Source: Ruminococcaceae bacterium UBA2854 (GTDB lineage Bacteria > Bacillota > Clostridia > Oscillospirales > Acutalibacteraceae). Taken from it: a DNA stretch of 64,000 nucleotides. Each line of letters starts with the position of its first letter. The stretch's first letter is position 1. This document shows, in pieces, positions 42,974-50,700 of the stretch. The stretch spans positions 1 through 64,000 of the forward strand of contig DEFK01000024.1 in the NCBI GenBank assembly GCA_002350765.1. The letters run 5' to 3'. The notes under the pieces were generated by a model that saw only the letters and a list, made by a program, of their open reading frames with translations, was not told the origin of the DNA and searched no databases. The translations under genes were made by a program, and so were the position numbers.

Positions 42974-44752
42974 TTATTCTAAACATTTATAGATAAGCTG
43001 GGCGATTCTCTCGGAACTCTTACCGTCGAGGTCATCAAAGAACATATTTCTGAATCTCTCGATTTTCTCCATTTCGAAATCCTCTTCCTTAATAGCCTGG
43101 AGTAATTCATAAAGAGAACTGCATATTTTACCTGGTATATAAAGCTTAAAGTCGAAGTAGAAATCTCTCGACTTAATATACGCCTGTAAATCATACGCGT
43201 AGAACAGCATAGGAATATTAAGTAAGGAAGCCTCGAATACAAGAGACGAGTAGTCGCTGATAATAACATCGGAAATAAAGAGCAGGTCGTTAATCTCGGT
43301 GCTCTCGGACAGGTCGATAACTCTATCCTTATACTTCTCAGGAATCGGATGCTGCTCGGTAATAAACGGATGATGCTTAATAATTACCGCGTATTCATCG
43401 CCTAATGTTTCGCAAACCTCGTTTATATCGAATAATTCCATCGGATATCTCGCGGTCTGTTTAATATCGCCTCTGAATGTCGGAGCGAAGAGAACGATCT
43501 TCTTATCTTTAAGGTTGGGATACTCGCTGTAGAACTGCTTTCTGAAGTTCTCTTTATACTCTTCGTCGAAGAAAATATCGGTTCTGGCGATACCTGTAGG
43601 TACAACGTTCTTTGTAGCTATACCGAAGCCCTCGGAATGGCACTTTTTACAATAATCTGAGCTTACTGTTACATAGTCATAGTTACGGTGCATTCTCGTA
43701 GGCTGAGGAGAGCCCTTTGGTTTACCGAGTCGGGTGAATCCAAACGTCTTAAACGCTCCGCAGGCGTGCCATAATTGTACAATCTTAGTCTCGGGTTTAA
43801 TATCAATAAGGTGAATCTGAGGAGTAAACTCGTCTAGAATAATAACCTTACTTGTAGCGCAAGCCTCGGCGAAATCGTCGATTTCTTTTCTTGTCATATA
43901 TCTGAAGGATTTTGTGTTAAACAAGAAATTGATATCGAGATTCTTATCATCCTTAATCTTGTTGTAAACAAACTCGAAGTTACCTGAAATCTCTTCTCTT
44001 CTCGCTGAGAAGAAAGTGATTTTATTTGGCTGAACCTTTTTATGCTTTTTATGCTTATACTTACGTCTGATTAAGTTTCTCTTATAACCGTCCATAGTAA
44101 GACTTTCTCTCGAAACTCTCGCTATACGGTAGATAATATACGACACAAGACGCGCAAGCTTGTTTTCGGACTCGATTTTAGACGGCATACTCTTAAAGCC
44201 TGTAAAGGTTAACAGACCTTCTATTATAAAAATAGGAATAAGACATAAGGAGAGAATAAGCGTTATAAACTTAATAAACGAGTCGAAAGCCTTAACGATA
44301 GAGCCCTTGCGGTTGTAACGGTTTATCCTGTCGGGTCTTGATGTAATATCAAAGTGGTCGCCGCAAGCCTTAAGAGTAAAGAATTTTTTATCCTGAATAA
44401 ATTCATCGGGTGTAACGTCTATAGGTACTCTTTCCGCGTAGAAATCGGCGAAGTTAAGATTGAAGTACATATTAAACGGTAAGCCCTGACCTCTTGTTTT
44501 CCAGAAGATATAATCCAAACGATAAGTGTATATTCCTGAGAACATACACTTTCCGTCAATATAAGTAATATCCCTGAATCTGATTACAAGAGGAATTCTT
44601 CTATCTTCTTCTCCGTTATCAAAGTAAAGAATTACCTTAGGAGTAGAAAGAAACTTAGGGTTAATAGATTCATCGATAAACTCACCCGATAAATCAATTG
44701 TCATTGATTGCTTTTCAACAACAATGCTGTTAATTTTAATCTTATAATCCAA
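42974..44752 (-). CDS. CDP-glycerol/ribitol-type polymerase (TagF/TarL family)
   Basis: 592 aa. N-terminal ~150 residues are a beta-rich domain, one hydrophobic segment lies at about 161-185, and the C-terminal ~370 residues are a Glyphos_transf domain with VTVSSDYCKK, FAPTFRGD, IIKHHPF and ISDYSSLVFEA. Such enzymes transfer polyol-phosphate from CDP-glycerol or CDP-ribitol to wall or capsular polymers at the inner membrane face. Neighbours (epimerase, polyol dehydrogenase, cytidylyltransferase) point to CDP-ribitol rather than glycerol; that is inference. Confidence 0.88.
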   Translation of the reverse strand: MDYKIKINSIVVEKQSMTIDLSGEFIDESINPKFLSTPKVILYFDNGEEDRRIPLVIRFRDITYIDGKCMFSGIYTYRLDYIFWKTRGQGLPFNMYFNLNFADFYAERVPIDVTPDEFIQDKKFFTLKACGDHFDITSRPDRINRYNRKGSIVKAFDSFIKFITLILSLCLIPIFIIEGLLTFTGFKSMPSKIESENKLARLVSYIIYRIARVSRESLTMDGYKRNLIRRKYKHKKHKKVQPNKITFFSARREEISGNFEFVYNKIKDDKNLDINFLFNTKSFRYMTRKEIDDFAEACATSKVIILDEFTPQIHLIDIKPETKIVQLWHACGAFKTFGFTRLGKPKGSPQPTRMHRNYDYVTVSSDYCKKCHSEGFGIATKNVVPTGIARTDIFFDEEYKENFRKQFYSEYPNLKDKKIVLFAPTFRGDIKQTARYPMELFDINEVCETLGDEYAVIIKHHPFITEQHPIPEKYKDRVIDLSESTEINDLLFISDVIISDYSSLVFEASLLNIPMLFYAYDLQAYIKSRDFYFDFKLYIPGKICSSLYELLQAIKEEDFEMEKIERFRNMFFDDLDGKSSERIAQLIYKCLE

Positions 44753-44768
44753 TTAAAAATCCCTCACA

Positions 44769-45434
44769 TTACTTAACTAATTTATAAAATTTATCAACCG
44801 CTTCATTAAGCGGAAAATCTTTTCCGTAAACAGACGAAGATCCCGCGACAAATATATCGGCGCCGTTTTCACGCATTTTACCGCAATGATCCCAGCTTAC
44901 GTTACCGTCAACCTCAATAAGAACATCCTTACCCGATTTAACGATAATATCCTTTAATTCGGCAAGACGTTCCATACTCTTTGGAGCTAAAGGCTGTCCC
45001 GCAAACCCAGGATAAACAGTCATAATCAGGATAGCGTACACCTCGTCAAGGAACTCGCAAACAGTATCTACGGGTGTGTCTGGGCTTATAGCAAGGCAGG
45101 CGTCAGCGCCGCGGGATTTAATATCCGCTAAAACATCGTGAGGATTTTCACAAGCCTCAAAATGTACGGAAACCATATCCCCCTCGGCTATTTCCATCTT
45201 ATCGAAATACTGCTGAGGTTCAAAAGCCATAATATGAATATCTCTTCTGATATTCTTCATCGGCTTTTTAAAGCTTTTTACCATATTGGTATCAAATGTG
45301 ATATTAGGCACAAATTTATTGTCCATAAAATCTATGTGCAAAAACTCAACTCCGAGTTCATCGAGTTTTTTAATCTCGTCGGATAAATTGAGTAAATCAG
45401 CGCACATAACGGACGGTGATAACATACCTCTCAT
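44769..45434 (-). CDS. rpe: Ribulose-phosphate 3-epimerase family protein
   Basis: 221-aa TIM barrel. Starts LSPSVMCADLLNLSDEIKKL, contains HIDFMDN and HIMAFEP metal/catalytic segments, MTVYPGFAGQ and EVDGNVSW. Interconverts ribulose-5-P and xylulose-5-P or a related sugar phosphate. Its place between a polyol dehydrogenase and a polyol-phosphate polymerase suggests it supplies ribulose-5-phosphate; it may also be the housekeeping enzyme. The usual prpC-prkC-rsgA-rpe order is not seen. Confidence 0.9.
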   Translation of the reverse strand: MRGMLSPSVMCADLLNLSDEIKKLDELGVEFLHIDFMDNKFVPNITFDTNMVKSFKKPMKNIRRDIHIMAFEPQQYFDKMEIAEGDMVSVHFEACENPHDVLADIKSRGADACLAISPDTPVDTVCEFLDEVYAILIMTVYPGFAGQPLAPKSMERLAELKDIIVKSGKDVLIEVDGNVSWDHCGKMRENGADIFVAGSSSVYGKDFPLNEAVDKFYKLVK

Positions 45435-45443
45435 ATTTACCTC

Positions 45444-46496
45444 TTAGTCCATAGTAATCATAACTTTGCTGTAAAACTCGGTATGATCCTTCATAATTTC
45501 GAGTCCCTTATCCATTTCCTCAAGCGAGAATGTCTGTGTGATAAGAGGCTTAACCTTAACAGCTCCTGTGGACATAGCGTCAACAACAATGCTCCAGTCA
45601 CTCTGCGGAGTATTATTGTACGCGGAATTCCATGTTCCGAAAATTCTAAGCTGTTTTCTTAAAATCTGCCAGTAGGTGTTCTGCGGGAATGTATAATCTC
45701 CGTGAGGATTACCTACATAAATTACCTTACCGCCCGATGCTACGCTGTCAAGACAGTTACCCGCGGTTACGTCCATACCTACAGCTTCAATAGCTATATC
45801 GGCGCCGTTACCGCCTGTCTGCTCCATAACCCACTCAACGGGATCGCCGTGAGAAGCGTTAAAGTAATCATAAAAGCCTAAGCTTTCGATAAAATCATAG
45901 TTATTTAAATCGGTACCTACTAAAAGAACCTTGCTGGCGCCCCAGGCTTTAGCCCACTGAGCGATAAGCATACCTATAGTACCGGGACCGTAGATTACAA
46001 CGGATTCGCCGATTTCAATACCCGCTCTTCTTAAAGCGTGAAGCGCAACGGCTGTAGGCTCAGCCATAGCGGCTTCTTCAAAGCTTACGTTATCCGCTAT
46101 AGGAACAAGGTTCCATACGGGAACTCTTACATATTCCGCAAAAGCGCCGTCGGAGCGTGAGCCTAAATAATCGTAGCTCTTACAGCACTCGTAAACGCCC
46201 TTGTTACAGCTTGTGCATTCTCTGCAAGGAATAAGCGGAAATACAGCGGCGCGTGTTCCGATATACTTTTCATTTTCTTTAGTAGCGGCAGCTACAACTT
46301 CACCCGCGAACTCGTGGCCGGGTATTGTCGGGAAATGATATGTTCCGTTTACAAAAATTCTGGGGATATCCGAACCGCAAATACCGCAGGCTTTAACCTT
46401 CATTAAGACCTCATCGGGCTTTAACTCGGGTATGGGATAATCCTCATATCTTAAATCTCCGACACCGTGTAAAACACGTGCTTTCATTGTATCCAT
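45444..46496 (-). CDS. Zinc-dependent polyol-phosphate dehydrogenase (GatD/TarJ-like)
   Basis: 350-aa medium-chain dehydrogenase. Catalytic zinc ligands at C37 (KACGICGSD) and GHEFAGE; structural zinc CRECTSCNKGVYECC; NAD(P) fold GPGTIGMLIAQWA. Overall most like galactitol-1-phosphate 5-dehydrogenase, but located between a cytidylyltransferase and an epimerase, the position of TarJ (ribulose-5-P reductase). Likely makes ribitol-5-phosphate. ATG 46496 has AGGAGG six bases upstream. Confidence 0.85.
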   Translation of the reverse strand: MDTMKARVLHGVGDLRYEDYPIPELKPDEVLMKVKACGICGSDIPRIFVNGTYHFPTIPGHEFAGEVVAAATKENEKYIGTRAAVFPLIPCRECTSCNKGVYECCKSYDYLGSRSDGAFAEYVRVPVWNLVPIADNVSFEEAAMAEPTAVALHALRRAGIEIGESVVIYGPGTIGMLIAQWAKAWGASKVLLVGTDLNNYDFIESLGFYDYFNASHGDPVEWVMEQTGGNGADIAIEAVGMDVTAGNCLDSVASGGKVIYVGNPHGDYTFPQNTYWQILRKQLRIFGTWNSAYNNTPQSDWSIVVDAMSTGAVKVKPLITQTFSLEEMDKGLEIMKDHTEFYSKVMITMD

Positions 46497-46508
46497 AGTA
46501 ACCTCCTC

Positions 46509-47198
46509 TTATCCTTTTACTATTGTTTCAAATGTTTCTAAATCTTCTATAGTAGTAATTTTAAAATTACGCTCGCTGCCTTCTACAAGACGAACCTTCA
46601 TACCGTGTCTGTACGCAATTTCACTGCTGCCCGCTGTAGAAGCGATTTCATCATCAGTAACGGAATCGTGGATATCGAGATACTTTTTAAAGTCAAAGCT
46701 TTCGGGAGCCTGTCCCGCGAAAAGCTCGGAACGCTTTAAAAGATGGTCGATTGATTTTCCGTCTTTACTCTGATAGATAGTGTCCTTAACAGAGATAACA
46801 GGCATAGCGCCGTCATCCTCAACAGCTCCGATAATACAATCCTTTATAATCTTATCGGAAACAAGCGGACGAGCCGCGTCGTGAATAATTACGACATTTG
46901 TATCAGGAGCGTTCTCCTTTGTGCATTTAAGACCGTTATAAATTGAATGCTGACGCGTTTGTCCCGCTGGAGCGTAACCGCATACCTTGCTGATACCGTA
47001 CTTATCCACATTCTCGATAACATAGTCTTTCCACTCGTCGCTGACAACGATAACTATTTTATCAATATCGCTGTGTTTCTCAAAGATTTCGAGGCAATAA
47101 ACTATAATAGGTTTATCGTCAACTACCAGATACTGTTTAGGACGGTCAACACCCATTCTTGAGCCGACTCCGCCCGCGAGTATAATTGCTGTATTCAT
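46509..47198 (-). CDS. IspD/TarI-family cytidylyltransferase
   Basis: 229 aa. N-terminal LAGGVGSRMG followed by RPKQYL (CTP binding), IHDAARPL, and GQAPESFDF are common to IspD (methylerythritol-4-P) and TarI (ribitol-5-P). No ispF lies next to it and the polyol dehydrogenase follows 12 bp downstream, so I favour a TarI-like role making CDP-ribitol; IspD stays possible. First gene of the unit, with a consensus promoter. Confidence 0.82.
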   Translation of the reverse strand: MNTAIILAGGVGSRMGVDRPKQYLVVDDKPIIVYCLEIFEKHSDIDKIVIVVSDEWKDYVIENVDKYGISKVCGYAPAGQTRQHSIYNGLKCTKENAPDTNVVIIHDAARPLVSDKIIKDCIIGAVEDDGAMPVISVKDTIYQSKDGKSIDHLLKRSELFAGQAPESFDFKKYLDIHDSVTDDEIASTAGSSEIAYRHGMKVRLVEGSERNFKITTIEDLETFETIVKG

Positions 47199-47229
47199 AA
47201 ACTACCTCCAAAGGTAATGCAGTCGAATT

Positions 47230-47258
47230 ATTGTACCATATTTAGCGTAATAAGTCAA
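47230..47258 (-). promoter_or_regulatory. Promoter of the cytidylyltransferase-dehydrogenase-epimerase-transferase unit
   Basis: Minus-strand TTGACT (47258-47253), 17 bp, TACAAT (47235-47230), about 32 bp before the ATG. The divergent gap 47199-47429 otherwise holds only the plus-strand promoter below and AT-rich DNA. Confidence 0.8.
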
Positions 47259-47382
47259 TTTTTTGTACATTATCTCAAAATAGACTTTTACACTATCGAC
47301 TATACGGTTTAAGTATAATATTTATTGATTAAACTGTCAATTGTTGTAAAAAGAATGTAACTATTTATCGAATATTACGCAC

Positions 47383-47411
47383 TTGATTTAGTAAATGGTT
47401 TATGTTAATAT
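47383..47411 (+). promoter_or_regulatory. Promoter of CPBP protease-tadA
   Basis: TTGATT, 17 bp, TAATAT. Predicted transcription start is about 47418, which leaves only some 12 nt of leader, with GGAG at its 5' end. Confidence 0.6.
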
Positions 47412-47429
47412 TTTATTCGGAGTGATTTT

Positions 47430-48374
47430 ATGGAAACCAACATCAGATTAAAGCTCAAAAAAACAGCCAGCGGCATAGGATATTTCGTATTATCGATAAT
47501 ACTCGCGATGAACGTTTTAAGCGTTATACTTGCCGTACCCGCATATATGAGGGCGCCTGTGATAAGCAACTCTCTCCTATCGATTCTGCAATTAATCGCG
47601 TCGATAACGGGAATGTTTATTATCGGCCTGTTTTACTGCTTACTATCTAAAACAAGCTTAAACGAGGTACTCCCGTTTAAAAAGGTAAAGCCCGATTTAA
47701 TGATAAAAACCGTTGTTATGGCTTTAGCTGTCGTGTTTGTAGCGAATTATCTAACCGATTATTTCGTACAGGGTATGTCGCTTTTCGGACTGCATAACAA
47801 TGTATCAATGAGCTTCGAATCACACAACGTGGTCGAAAACATTCTTTATATTATATCGGTAGCAATAATTCCCGCGTTAACCGAAGAATTCGCTTTTAGA
47901 GGAATTGTTCTTCAAAAATTAAGAAAACACGGCGACGCTTACGCTATATTTATATCGGCGTTGCTTTTCGGACTTTTGCACGGAAACATAGTACAGATTC
48001 CGTTCGCGTTTACTGTCGGCATCGTGGCAGGTTTTATAACTATAAAAACAGGCTCTATTATCCCCGCGATTATAGTTCATTTTTTAAATAATCTATCAAG
48101 TGTTATTGTATCCATCATCAGTGAGAATAATTTATGCGATCCCGCTGTAACCGACGCTGTATACCTTATATTTGTAATAGTAATCTTTGTAGGCGGAATA
48201 TTCTCATCCTACAGTTTAAGTAAAATAAAAGGATTTTTTAACCTTGAAGCTTACACCTTAATTCCATTTAAGGAAAGATTGAAACTTACCTTTTCATCAA
48301 TCGGAATTATACTCGCGTTAATACTTATGAGCGCGGAAATAGTTTATTCATTAATACCTGCGTATGGAACTTGA
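47430..48374 (+). CDS. CPBP-family intramembrane glutamic endopeptidase
   Basis: 314 aa, about eight membrane helices. CPBP (Abi, Rce1-like) motifs: EEFAFRG with E152 E153 and R157, FGLLHGN with H184, and a third motif near HFLNNLSS. Members cleave prenylated proteins, bacteriocin precursors or membrane regulators; here the substrate is unknown. GGAG seven bases before ATG. Its end overlaps tadA by 11 nt. Confidence 0.92.
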   Translation: METNIRLKLKKTASGIGYFVLSIILAMNVLSVILAVPAYMRAPVISNSLLSILQLIASITGMFIIGLFYCLLSKTSLNEVLPFKKVKPDLMIKTVVMALAVVFVANYLTDYFVQGMSLFGLHNNVSMSFESHNVVENILYIISVAIIPALTEEFAFRGIVLQKLRKHGDAYAIFISALLFGLLHGNIVQIPFAFTVGIVAGFITIKTGSIIPAIIVHFLNNLSSVIVSIISENNLCDPAVTDAVYLIFVIVIFVGGIFSSYSLSKIKGFFNLEAYTLIPFKERLKLTFSSIGIILALILMSAEIVYSLIPAYGT

Positions 48375-48813
48375 ATATTATATGAACGAGGCTCTTAAAC
48401 AGGCTGAAATCGCTTATGAACTCGGCGAGATTCCTATTGGAGCCGTAATCACACAAAACGGTAAAATTATATCAACCGCTTACAACAGACGTGAAACGGG
48501 CAAAAACGCTCTTTATCACGCAGAACTCGAAGCCATACATAAAGCCTGCGAAAAGCTCGGAGGCTGGCGGCTTTGGAACTGCGAGCTATTCGTAACCTTA
48601 GAGCCCTGCCCTATGTGCGCGGGAGCTATAGTAAATGCCAGAATACCAAAGGTGTACTTCGGAGCTTACGATAAGAAAAACGGAGCGTGCGGTTCGTATA
48701 TGGATTTAATGAATACCGAAAACAATTTCCGTCCCGAGGTAACAGGCGGAATACTGGAGGATAAATGCTCCGAATTAATTAAAGATTTCTTTAAAAAACT
48801 AAGAAACAGCTGA
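48364..48813 (+). CDS. tadA: tRNA-specific adenosine deaminase
   Basis: 149 aa. Deaminates A34 to inosine in tRNA-Arg(ACG). Zinc/catalytic motifs HAELEAIH (His and Glu) and PCPMCAGA (two Cys). The start lies inside the CPBP gene, implying coupling. It ends in a bidirectional terminator that includes its own stop codon. Confidence 0.97.
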   Translation: MELEYYMNEALKQAEIAYELGEIPIGAVITQNGKIISTAYNRRETGKNALYHAELEAIHKACEKLGGWRLWNCELFVTLEPCPMCAGAIVNARIPKVYFGAYDKKNGACGSYMDLMNTENNFRPEVTGGILEDKCSELIKDFFKKLRNS

Positions 48814-48834
48814 AAATTCAGCTGTTTCTTTTTT
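48804..48834 (+). terminator. Bidirectional terminator between tadA and cca
   Basis: Perfect 11-bp stem AAACAGCTGAA / TTCAGCTGTTT with a 2-nt apex, then CTTTTTT on the plus strand; on the minus strand the same stem is followed by CTTAGTTTTTT. It serves the convergent tadA and cca. The tadA TGA lies within the stem. Confidence 0.88.
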
Positions 48835-48871
48835 ACCTTATAAGATTTGATTGATTGCGGCGGCTAGCCGA

Positions 48872-50224
48872 TTAATTGTAATTTTCCAATTCCTTATAAA
48901 TCTCCAGGGCTTTTATCTTCAGCGAAACGCTTTCGTTTTCAATCGTTTCGTCAATAACCCTGTCAAGCAATATTTCGAGAATATCGCCGATAGCTTTTCC
49001 GTCGGTAATACCTAAATGGATTAAGTCGGAGCCGTTTATCTTTAAATCACGGATTTTATAACAATCGTTCCTTTTTATAATGTTATCAAACGACGTTTCG
49101 GTTAAATCAAGATTATTGAGCTTAGCTTCCCGCATATACTTTGACTGAGCTAAAATATCCGCCCTCTGAACCTTTAACAATCTTCTGAAATTCTCTTCCC
49201 CTATTTTATTAAGTACGTGTTTAATCTGCTTTTGACTGCCTGTAAACCTTACGTCATGATACTCAATAAGAGTAACGGTATCCTCAATAAACTTTGTAGG
49301 ATATTTCAGTCGTTTTAAAGCGGTTTTAGCGAGAACCGCGCCGAAATGATTGTGTCCCTTAAAATGGTCTATTCCGTTCGAGTCGGTTCTTAGCGCAAGC
49401 GGCTTACCGATATCGTGAAGCAGCATAACCATTCTTAATAGCTTATCAGGCTCGATATTAGCTACAGAGGCTGTTATATGACGCCACACGGTTTTATTAT
49501 GGTGGGGATTATTCTGCGCGAAATCGAAGGTCGCTACAAGCTCGGGAATTAGTATCGCGATAATATCCTTATATCGCCTTAGTATAAAGTTTACATTTTT
49601 ACCGCATAATATACCGTTAAGCTCAGAAGCTATACGCTCCATAGAAATATTATTAAGAAGCTTTTTGTTGCGTATAATCGAAATAGCGGTATTGCTCTCT
49701 ATACTAAAGTTATATACAGACGCGAATCTTAATCCTCTTAAAATTCTTAAAGCGTCCTCGTTAAAGCGTTCGTCAGGATTACCGACACATCTAAGCGCCA
49801 TATATTTTAAATCTGTCTGTCCGTTAAAAGGATCGACAAATCCCTTGCTTTCATTATACGCCATAGCGTTAATGGTAAAATCACGCCTTGATAAATCTCT
49901 TACTATATCGTTTGTAAATTCAACTTTGTCGGGATGACGGCAATCGTTATAATCGCCGTCTATCCTGTATGTAGTAATCTCGTAAACCTTTTTGTTTATA
50001 ACAACGGCGATCGTACCGTGCTTTTCGCCGATAGAAATAATATGGAAGTTTTTAAAGCACTTCTTTATCTCGTCAGGTTTCGCGGGTGTAGTAATATCCC
50101 AGTCTTTCGGCTCGATACCCAAAATAGCGTCACGAACACAACCGCCTACAACATACGCGTCATAGCCGTTTTCCTCTAAGATATTGATAATGTAACGTAC
50201 ATCCTCGGGAAGCCTAATAGTCAA
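48872..50224 (-). CDS. cca: CCA-adding tRNA nucleotidyltransferase with HD domain
   Basis: 450 aa. Class II NTase head GGCVRDAILG...KDWDITT, the RRDFTINAMAY and ERFNEDALRILRGLRFAS motifs, and a C-terminal HD domain (LLHDIGKP, HFGAVLAKTALKRL). Adds or repairs the tRNA 3' CCA. I choose TTG 50224, five bases after AGGTGG; a GTG three codons earlier overlaps that site. Confidence 0.95.
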   Translation of the reverse strand: MTIRLPEDVRYIINILEENGYDAYVVGGCVRDAILGIEPKDWDITTPAKPDEIKKCFKNFHIISIGEKHGTIAVVINKKVYEITTYRIDGDYNDCRHPDKVEFTNDIVRDLSRRDFTINAMAYNESKGFVDPFNGQTDLKYMALRCVGNPDERFNEDALRILRGLRFASVYNFSIESNTAISIIRNKKLLNNISMERIASELNGILCGKNVNFILRRYKDIIAILIPELVATFDFAQNNPHHNKTVWRHITASVANIEPDKLLRMVMLLHDIGKPLALRTDSNGIDHFKGHNHFGAVLAKTALKRLKYPTKFIEDTVTLIEYHDVRFTGSQKQIKHVLNKIGEENFRRLLKVQRADILAQSKYMREAKLNNLDLTETSFDNIIKRNDCYKIRDLKINGSDLIHLGITDGKAIGDILEILLDRVIDETIENESVSLKIKALEIYKELENYN

Positions 50225-50241
50225 TATTACCACCTTTTAAA

Positions 50242-50270
50242 ATTATAGCATATATAATGGGATTTGAAAA
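50242..50270 (-). promoter_or_regulatory. Candidate promoter of cca
   Basis: Minus-strand TTTTCA (50270-50265), 17 bp, TATAAT (50247-50242). The start site would fall at about 50235, within the ribosome site, so the leader is minimal. Confidence 0.45.
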
Positions 50271-50274
50271 GCTT

Positions 50275-50688
50275 TTATATATTTGAGAGATAATTTTTTA
50301 TTAACTCGTTATTCTCCGCAGAAAGCCTTTTTAAATAAATAAAATATAAAACTTCAGCAACTATTATAGCGGACGGAAGAATTACACCACTAAAGCCTTT
50401 TAAAACTATCGCCGCGATAAGACTCTCGAGAGCGAACACAAACAGTATTCCGAGCAATATTATAACATAATTAGAAGCTCTGAATCCTCCGTTAAGCTCA
50501 TCTCCGCTTATCTTACCGTAAAAATACTGCGACATAAAAGCGGAATGCTTTCCGTAATCATCCTCGATAAACAATACGATTTTATCGCCTTTTATTTCTC
50601 CCGATAATCTCTTGCCGCTTTGCAAATATTTATTTTTTAAATCCTTTTTAACAGTTGATGTAAAATCTTCATTTACGGTAAAACGCAT
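50275..50688 (-). CDS. Unknown protein with two membrane helices
   Basis: 137 aa, not recognised. Residues 1-70 look soluble and beta-rich (GEIKGDKIVLFIEDD), two hydrophobic segments follow (about 71-92 and 96-115), then a short polar tail. It lies 12 bp after a P-type ATPase gene and is probably co-transcribed with it. GGAG lies before ATG. No cysteine cluster or enzyme motif is present. A role with the ATPase is only a guess. Confidence 0.7.
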   Translation of the reverse strand: MRFTVNEDFTSTVKKDLKNKYLQSGKRLSGEIKGDKIVLFIEDDYGKHSAFMSQYFYGKISGDELNGGFRASNYVIILLGILFVFALESLIAAIVLKGFSGVILPSAIIVAEVLYFIYLKRLSAENNELIKNYLSNI

Positions 50689-50700
50689 TTGGAAAACTCC

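Noticed and set aside
46509..47198. Firm IspD annotation
   Set aside because: IspD and TarI share the visible motifs; context with a polyol dehydrogenase and a polyol-phosphate polymerase favours the TarI-like role, so no symbol was given.
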